A stretch of 64,000 nucleotides of DNA, from positions 17,617,001 through 17,681,000 of the forward strand of contig NC_088354.1 in assembly GCF_036884655.1 (NCBI RefSeq). Direction: 5' to 3'. This document shows, piece after piece, positions 58,301 to 64,000 of the stretch (the first letter of the stretch is position 1; every line of letters begins with the position of its first letter). The notes below the pieces were generated by a model that was not told where the DNA came from, searched no databases, and saw only the letters and a program-made list of their open reading frames with translations. The DNA is from Musa acuminata AAA Group (lineage: Eukaryota; Streptophyta; Magnoliopsida; Zingiberales; Musaceae). Position numbers and translations under genes: made by a program.

Positions 58301-58625
58301 ATTAGCATGCCACTTCAGAAGTGCTTCTGGAACATCCTCATAAACAACTCCTTGCAATTCTTTGTTCTCAAATCCAGTCCTCCATATATGACCCTGCACG
58401 TAGAAATGAAGGGAAGAGAAAGTTTTTAAGTTATAATAATTCCTTCTGTAATTGCACAAAGTCCAGTTCTGTTACCTGCAATTGTTTAAGAGAGGTAATT
58501 TTTCTGTCAGCTCTTATCATGGCCTCAACATTAGTTACTAAAGAATCAATCACCTCATCTTTTCCAGCATCATCAGATGGAACAGGTACTGAACCCAAAA
58601 TCCCTTCTTTCAGGTCATCCTCAAC
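52281..58625 (-). CDS. DEP1: Methylthioribulose-1-P dehydratase/enolase-phosphatase E1, 3' exons
   Basis: Plant DEP1 fuses two cytosolic methionine-salvage (Yang cycle) activities, MTRu-1-P dehydratase and enolase-phosphatase E1. Five minus-strand exons here encode the C-terminal E1 part: 58625-58477, 58393-58292, 57347-57238, 57152-57034 and 52375-52281 (stop TGA). All eight visible intron ends are GT..AG and exon phases match. E1 landmarks are [55 protein letters not shown] and [13 protein letters not shown]. The last intron is 4,658 bp and holds TR-GAG copy 4. Upstream exons (the dehydratase and the first E1 motif) are not in the window; a retrotransposon starts 820 bp upstream. One base is missing in an A-run of the first visible exon, breaking the frame. 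Confidence 0.93.
52376..52931 (-). other. DEP1 last intron, 3' part
   Basis: Non-coding. Contains the terminal-exon acceptor at 52376 and nothing else I recognise. Confidence 0.7.
52932..54022 (-). repeat. 3' LTR of TR-GAG copy 4
   Basis: 1,091 bp, shorter than in the other copies. The minus strand starts TGTTGAATCTCATATTTTGA and ends GATCGTAACA. It has a TATAAATA box at about 53,458-53,451 but most of the GC palindrome block is absent. Confidence 0.85.
54061..54103 (-). repeat. Inverted-repeat module, copy 4 (partial)
   Basis: AATCAATATGACATATTGAT followed by GGGGGAGTTTGGTGTAAACTCC-type arms; the third inverted repeat is not preserved. Confidence 0.7.
54365..54710 (-). repeat. Degenerate GCTAGCTTGCA repeat array, copy 4
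   Basis: TTGCTAGCTTGCA and TTTGTTAGCTTAC variants (minus sense), flanked by GATGAYAAAGGGGGAGAAG-type tracts. Confidence 0.7.
55605..56598 (-). pseudogene. gag: Broken gag of TR-GAG copy 4, with zinc knuckle
   Basis: Start-like ATG at 56598-56596 (MDSNKEGHS), then FNGTDYTY and UBN2 motifs ([16 protein letters not shown] region) with multiple stops. Unlike the other copies it keeps a complete CCHC knuckle at 55803-55762, reading [14 protein letters not shown] (C-X2-C-X4-H-X4-C). The frame goes on to an acidic segment and [13 protein letters not shown], then the GAG|GTAAGT donor context at 55624/55623. This is the ancestral-looking gag architecture of the family, although the gene is dead. Confidence 0.86.
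56673..57033 (-). other. DEP1 last intron, 5' part
   Basis: Non-coding, beginning with the GTAAAT donor of the preceding exon. Confidence 0.7.
57034..57152 (-). CDS. DEP1: DEP1 exon, HAD VTD segment
   Basis: 119 nt, acceptor CTATAG|AAATAA, donor GCAG|GTAAAT. Encodes [12 protein letters not shown] and [17 protein letters not shown]; the VTDV aspartate fits the HAD acidic motif of E1. Confidence 0.94.
57238..57347 (-). CDS. DEP1: DEP1 exon, YSSGSREAQ segment
   Basis: 110 nt, acceptor GATGCAG|GTTTAC, donor TTGG|GTAAGG. Holds the SSGS phosphatase motif ([12 protein letters not shown]) and CGFFDTTVG. Confidence 0.94.
58292..58393 (-). CDS. DEP1: DEP1 exon, GHIWRTGFE segment
   Basis: 102 nt, 34 codons in phase 0, acceptor GTGCAG|GGTCAT, donor AAAG|GTGATA. 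Carries [15 protein letters not shown] and [13 protein letters not shown]. Confidence 0.93.
58477..58625 (-). CDS. DEP1: DEP1 exon (first visible)
   Basis: Acceptor TTTAG|GTTGAG, donor TGCAG|GTAACA. Encodes [16 protein letters not shown] and then [10 protein letters not shown]. The run at 58500-58503 has four T (A4 on the coding strand) where the family protein [10 protein letters not shown] needs A5. As read, the exon is 149 nt instead of 150 and leaves frame. Confidence 0.88.
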
Positions 58626-59445
58626 CTAAACATGTTATTAATGTCGAAATCAACACAAAAGAACAATATGGAGAAGGACAACTATAAAACAAACAGAAAA
58701 TACTATCACCTTGCGACTACAAAAAATTAAACAAAAAGCATAAGGGATGCTTAGAAGCAGAAGAATCTAGAAACACTTCAAACAGAAAATAAAATAAAAT
58801 AATAAGATTGAACTTACCTAGTCTGAACTTCCCAAGATACCAACCTAGCTTGGGAAACAGCCAATTCATAGAATCTGGATTATTTCAGATACTTAATAAA
58901 GGTAACATAATTCTCAAAAAATAGAAACTTAGTTGAGGACTCGGATGAAGACCCAATTGAGTCCTAATCTACCTAATATATTAAAACTCAGTTGCATCAA
59001 TCACAATCATAAGAATCTCGTGTGCACTGAAGTGGAGAAAAGATGCATGCACATGCACGCACAAATGCACATGTCCTGCAGTCAAAAGTGCAACATCATA
59101 TGAGTATACAGGTTGCAGTCCATGAAAAACTAGCCTCAAATGAAACTGAACAAACGCATGACCATCATTTTGATACTAGCTTTCTTCCAGGATTTCTAGG
59201 ATGTGATAAATAAGGACGTATCTCATCTTTTAGAATTTTTTTTCCTAGTGTTCAACTCCAAACACTTTTATCAAGACTTAACTACCTTATCCTTATGCTG
59301 GAAGTCATCTCTGATGTACCAATTTTAGCTTGATAGCCTAAGCAACTGATTTTCAAGATCATAGTTTGATGTCTTGGTTACTGGACCCATGCCAGTCCTT
59401 GTCCGGACCAGAATGGGTCTGGTATATGTCGGCATACCAACACAC
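58626..59445 (-). other. Intron (or truncated flank) upstream of DEP1 exons
   Basis: No further E1 or dehydratase exon found. It ends at the retrotransposon LTR at 59446. Confidence 0.6.
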
Positions 59446-59891
59446 TGTCACAGACAAAATTCTAAACATGATGTTTGATATAATGCTTATGTATGTCCGT
59501 GTCTTTTGATTTGTCCATGCTTTGCACAACATATAGAGGGACGGTCGAAGGTTTAATAGCCTCATTTTAGTTGGGTTTGGTGGTCATTTTAGGCTTGTAA
59601 ATAAAGATTATGTCATGTGGATACTTGTGAGAGATATTCAGTCTGTAGTGGACCATTTTGACCCTTTGTTATGCAACCGTTTAGAGCTTGTAAAGTTTGT
59701 TTGTAATTTGCATTGTCTATGTAGTGTTTTCTGAAATGTTTGCTTGTGGATCCCGAGTGAGGCGCTTTCCCTAACCTGTTTTCTCTTTTGTAGGTCCTAA
59801 GGGACCATGGGAGGTTTTAGGGAGATAACCTTTGGGGACGGACACGCAAGGGTGCCGCACGACTTAGGCAAAACTTGCTAAGTCCGTGACA
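59446..59891 (+). repeat. 5' LTR of 446-bp family, copy B
   Basis: 446 bp, TGTCACAGAC...AGTCCGTGACA. Confidence 0.93.
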
Positions 59892-59893
59892 GA

Positions 59894-59905
59894 TGGTATC
59901 AGAGC
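59894..59905 (+). promoter_or_regulatory. Primer-binding site, 446-bp family copy B
   Basis: TGGTATCAGAGC two bases after the LTR. Confidence 0.85.
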
Positions 59906-62900
59906 GGGACAAGCACTCATAGAAACAATTGGTATACAAACGTGAGGGACCTGGCGGGGCTACGTTGAGAACAACCAGTATGCGCGACCATTTGGGGGAA
60001 AGTGAGCATGGAGATGTAGGGAAAAGAAGTCACTCAGAGGAGCGGACATTTGAGATTGACATTCAGATGAATGGCCAACCCTTCGCGCAAGAGACACCAT
60101 GAGGACAAGCAAACTGGGAAGAATGCGTAGCACACAAAGGTTGGGATGGCTGAGTTTGAGCTACGGCTCAATGTTGGCAATACTTGATGGTGCTCAAGGC
60201 AAGCGAGACACTTAGTAAAGGATGAGACCATGTAAGGCGGAATGGGTTATTCAACGACCGAAAGAGTTATGCAAAGCTCACAGAGGTGAGGGGAATTACT
60301 AACTCGAAGAATTTGGTACTTATGCAAAGGCTTGTATACGAACGATGGTGTGTTCATGGCTTAAACGGCCGAAACTCGATGCCATGGAGCATTGAAACTT
60401 TCTCTTCAGTATGAGAAGGATACGTTCGTAGGAGGCTGAAGTGTGCAGCAAGTTCAGTATGTTGCTAGGTCTTGAGTGGTGCAGCGGGGACTATATTGAC
60501 GTAGAGTCGCAATCTAGCAAGTGCGTTTGCGGGAGGCAAAACAATGCACAGTTTGTTCAGCAAAGCGGAGTAGTCCAACGGGATGATGGTCTCCAAAACT
60601 TTTAGAGAGATGGAAGCGAAGAGAGAAGTTACTCTAACGGGACAGATATCTAGGAGGGATAAGTCCCGACTCTCCAGATGAAGAATTATGTGCAACGGAC
60701 CGCATATGTTGAGGAAGAGTACCTCAAAAAAAAAAAAAAAGCAATAACTCCACAAAGCTCAATGGACAGAGCGAGTGGCGAGGAGTCATCGCATGATCTC
60801 GCTTGAGAGAATGCATTGGTGGATGCATTGTGAGATCAAGTGGGGAAGCGACCCAAAGCAACACAAATGAAGGCACACTTGAAGTCGATATGGAGATCAG
60901 ACTCAAGGGAGGGCTGACCTATGGAATGGTGGGCGCTAGGGCCACCATCAACTCAATGCAAAACGAGGAACGGAGAAACTTGGGTGTAACTTGACAAAGT
61001 TCCCAAGCTGCATGAAGGGAGCCGGCATAGAAGATAGAACATGGAGCGGAGGCACAGAGCTTTCCTTGGACAAAGGTCAAGGACATGAACTCTTACAGAT
61101 ACAAGAGAGAGATCATGTTGTTCCATGGGTCTCTTATTCTGATAGAGCGGGCTCATCCTGCATGGTGTCAAAGATGAAGGGAGCTTCGAGACACATGCAC
61201 CTTACCTCATAGAAGCATTTGACGGAGGAACTGAGGCGACTCAACTTGCAGAGGTGAAGTTGGGTTCAGAAGGCCTTGGCACGAGGCAAGAGGACGTAGA
61301 GGCGGGTACTCTTGAAGAATATGCCATAGTGCTGCCATTCATGTTGCCATGAAGGAAGTAGTGCACAACGGAGATTGTGCTGGTAGGGGCAGAGGCCCAG
61401 GATCCAAACAATGATATACCAATTTCAGCGAAGTCGGTGGACTTCGGGAGCTACTAGGCGACGGACTGTCCTAGAGCGGTGCTTCATCTAGGTGTAATCC
61501 AAGAGGAGGCGGACGAAGGTCGATTGCTAAAGGAGCAAACACAATCGAAGGTGGAAGAGGCCCTGCGATGTATTGGTAGAGGCCACACATAATGGGATCA
61601 CAAACCGAGTTCATCTCACAAGGATCAGAATGCAATGAAGATGTCACCAGAAGGCGACATGGTGCACCAGATCGTAGTGGAACAGTTCGTGGCAATGCGA
61701 TACACACGAATGTTGCCCCGTGAGGGACTATATCATACAGAGGTATGATTGAGAGCTACTGGGAACTCCACTTCGGTGAACAATACGACGACAAGAAGGG
61801 CTATGGATTCAAGGAGTGAAGGTCATGGTACTGCAGAGGTGGGTCTTCCGTGCGTGCATCAAATTTTGCATCGGATGAAAGCCTTGGTCATCAGCATATG
61901 GGGGCTGTGTACCACAGAGGGAAAAGTTTAAATGCAAATACTAGTGAGTCCCATGGGAGGTACTTGATCATGCAAAGGTATGATCGAAGAAGCTGGAGAG
62001 TTAGACTACTCCAGAACCTATATTCGCTTAAGGGAGCCCGACAAGTTAAAGTACAAGGTCGAGTAAGCGAATGTTGCTACCAAAGAAGCTAAAGAGAACA
62101 GAATCGGTGCAAACCCTATAACATGATGGCAGAGGCCATGCATGGGAGTTGCAGTCTGTCTTTCCATCGAACAAAGGAAACTGCTTGGAGAACACATAGG
62201 TGTTGAAGCAGGAGGTCGAAAGAGGCGCGGAAGCGACGATGAGCCTAGAGGGACTTAGCTACCCAAAACCAAGCATCAAGTAGAATGGAGGTGGACTCGG
62301 AGGAGTGCCACAGAGACATATCTACTGATCGTGAAGAAAATGGATGCAGATGCGAGGCGACGGATGGTAGGGCCATGGGCATGGTAGCGCCATGGTACCA
62401 CAGAGGCAGGCTTCCGTGAAGTCATCGATCCCTTGCTCTCATGGAGTGAGAGCGCTTGGTCGTGAAAGGGGCCGAGGAAGTGGAGCATGTAGAGGCAAAC
62501 TCCAAGTACCGTGACAAGGCTGAAGGGCAGAAGCCAAGGAACTTCGTAAGACCGTTGTCAACGAGCTTCTCATCAAGATAGCCGAAAGTGAAGGACTTCG
62601 GGTCGTGCAAGAGTGCATGACCAAGGAACGAAGCAAGCAGTACGCCATGCTATACTTTTGATACTCAATGGAGTAGACGGTAGGTGGAGAAGACGGTACA
62701 ATCCCAGAGGCGACCAAAACTATTAGAGACTTACTCCAAGTTGGGGTGAAAACTTCCTGCATTCCAGAAGTTCGATGGCATTGAGAAGATGAATCATAGT
62801 AGCTAACTCAACGCAAGGAGTGCAAACACTTCAAGTGCTTTAGAAGTGTGAGCAAAGAGCAGGCGCAGGCCAGTAACTAGCTCGATGCATGGAGTACAAC

Positions 62901-63579
62901 CCTCGAGAAGGCGGGCGAAGTCAAGTAACCTTTGCCTTCTCAACTCTTAGGAGAATGGGTGAAACCGAGTACCCCAATTCTCTTAACTATCCAGCAGAGG
63001 AGCTCTACACAGGTTCAAAGACCCTTTGAAGATAATGGAAGACAATAGTTGTCAAATCCTCACCAATGATGATCAGTGCTATTGAGAGTAGATTATCCGC
63101 TTCATTTCCCAATAGAATGCCAATCAAAAGCGGAAGTGATGCGAATCTACTTGGAAGTGACAACTAAGTAAAAGAAGAGTCGATGGGTAAATTTAGTGGA
63201 GGAAGGACCCAAAACTTCAAAAGTTTACGAGACGATGCTCGTTAAAACTCCAATAAGCATCCACTCGGTTCAAGCAGCATGAGACATTTGGGAGACTGGC
63301 ACATAGTAAGGATTGTCTTTTCCTTCATCTGAAGGATCCGCAGGAACCAACAGGGATCAACACAACTCAGCCAACCCTACATTAGAGTCAAGAGTCATTG
63401 ACGAGTTGAAGCAGCATGGCGGATCAAAAGTTCAACTACTCAATAATAGTAGTAGAGAGCAGCTAGGAGCGAGAGGCGCACTACAGCTGGAGTAAAAGAT
63501 TAAAGACTCGGCAAAGGCGAGGAGTTGCAGTGTCGACAAAAGCTTCGACGAGGATGTCGAAGGAATAAGTGGGGGAGAA
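59906..63579 (+). other. Non-coding interior of 446-bp-LTR element B
   Basis: Aligns with copy A (25164-27789 plus 36129-37080) along its length. A short A-run insertion lies at about 60,725-60,742. No conserved protein-coding frame. Confidence 0.78.
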
Positions 63580-64000
63580 TGTCACGAACAAAATTCTAAA
63601 TAGGATGTTTGATGTAATTCTTATGTATGTCCGAGTCTTTTGGTTTGTTCATACTTTGCATAGCATGTAAAGGGACGGTCGAAGGCTTAACAGCCCTATT
63701 TTAGTTAGGTTTGGTGGCCTTTTAGGCTTGTAAATAAAGGTTGTGTCATGTGAACACTTGTGAGAGATATTCGGTCTGTAGTTGACTATTTTGATCCTTT
63801 GTTGTGCAACCTTTCAGAGCTTGTAAAGTCTGTTTGTAATTTGCATTGTCTATGTAGTGTTTTCTGAAATGTTTGCTTGTGGATCTCGAGTGAGGCGCTT
63901 TCCCTAACCCGTTTTCTCTTTTGTAGATCCTAAGGGACCATGGGAGGTTTTAGAGAGGCTGACCTTTACGGACGGACATACAAGGGTGCCGCACGACTTA
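63580..64000 (+). repeat. 3' LTR of 446-bp family, copy B (partial)
   Basis: Starts TGTCACGAAC after the polypurine tract and matches the other LTRs to the window edge; about 25 bp remain outside. Confidence 0.92.

Larger units (their letters stand above)
59446..64000 (+). mobile_element. Non-autonomous LTR element, 446-bp LTRs, copy B (cut by window)
   Basis: 5' LTR 59446-59891 (446 bp), primer site 59894-59905, about 3.69 kb of non-coding interior, polypurine tract (GTGGGGGAGAA), then 3' LTR from 63580 continuing past the window end (421 of about 446 bp seen). It lacks the TR-GAG insertion of copy A and shows the empty site near 62,625. Flank before the 5' LTR is CACAC. Confidence 0.92.

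Noticed and set aside
58800..58900. Donor-like CTAG|GTAAGT on the minus strand upstream of DEP1 exons
   Set aside because: The adjoining sequence does not translate to any enolase-phosphatase or dehydratase segment.

Overview
The window is nuclear DNA of a flowering plant, most likely a monocot. It is gene-poor and built mostly of nested LTR retrotransposons that use initiator-Met tRNA primer sites (TGGTATCAGAGC). It also holds one hAT DNA transposon and the 3' part of one host gene. I cannot name the species. There is no bacterial, organellar, rRNA or tRNA content and no CRISPR array.

Layout. 1-3,871: AT-rich DNA with a 258-bp tandem duplication. 3,872-10,859 (-): TR-GAG copy 1, a gag-only LTR element. 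10,860-13,010: non-coding DNA with small tandem duplications. 13,011-24,703 (+): a decayed Ty3/gypsy element split by TR-GAG copy 2 (17,210-24,320; target-site duplication AAAAG). 24,704-37,526 (+): a non-coding element with 446-bp LTRs, split by TR-GAG copy 3 (27,795-36,123; target-site duplication GGAAC). 37,527-45,875 (-): a decayed Ty1/copia element split by a hAT transposon (37,908-41,641; 8-bp target-site duplication). 45,876-52,280: AT-rich DNA with a 139-bp tandem array (about 47,844-49,640). 52,281-58,625 (-): five exons of the plant methionine-salvage gene for methylthioribulose-1-phosphate dehydratase/enolase-phosphatase E1 (DEP1), with TR-GAG copy 4 inside the last intron. 59,446-64,000 (+): a second 446-bp-LTR element, upstream of the visible DEP1 exons and cut by the window edge.

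The most distinctive content is a family of four gag-only (TR-GAG-like) elements. They share a UBN2-type gag, a consensus splice donor at the end of gag, a cluster of three inverted repeats before the 3' LTR, repeated PPT-like purine tracts and GC-palindrome-rich LTRs. The CCHC zinc knuckle survives only in copy 4 and has been lost in the other three. Two retrotransposon fragments that cannot originally have been adjacent (gypsy and copia) now flank one 446-bp-LTR element with no target-site duplication, which points to ectopic recombination. The DEP1 exons are spliceable and in frame except for a 1-bp deletion in an A-run of the first visible exon. That is either a recent pseudogene lesion or a sequencing error.
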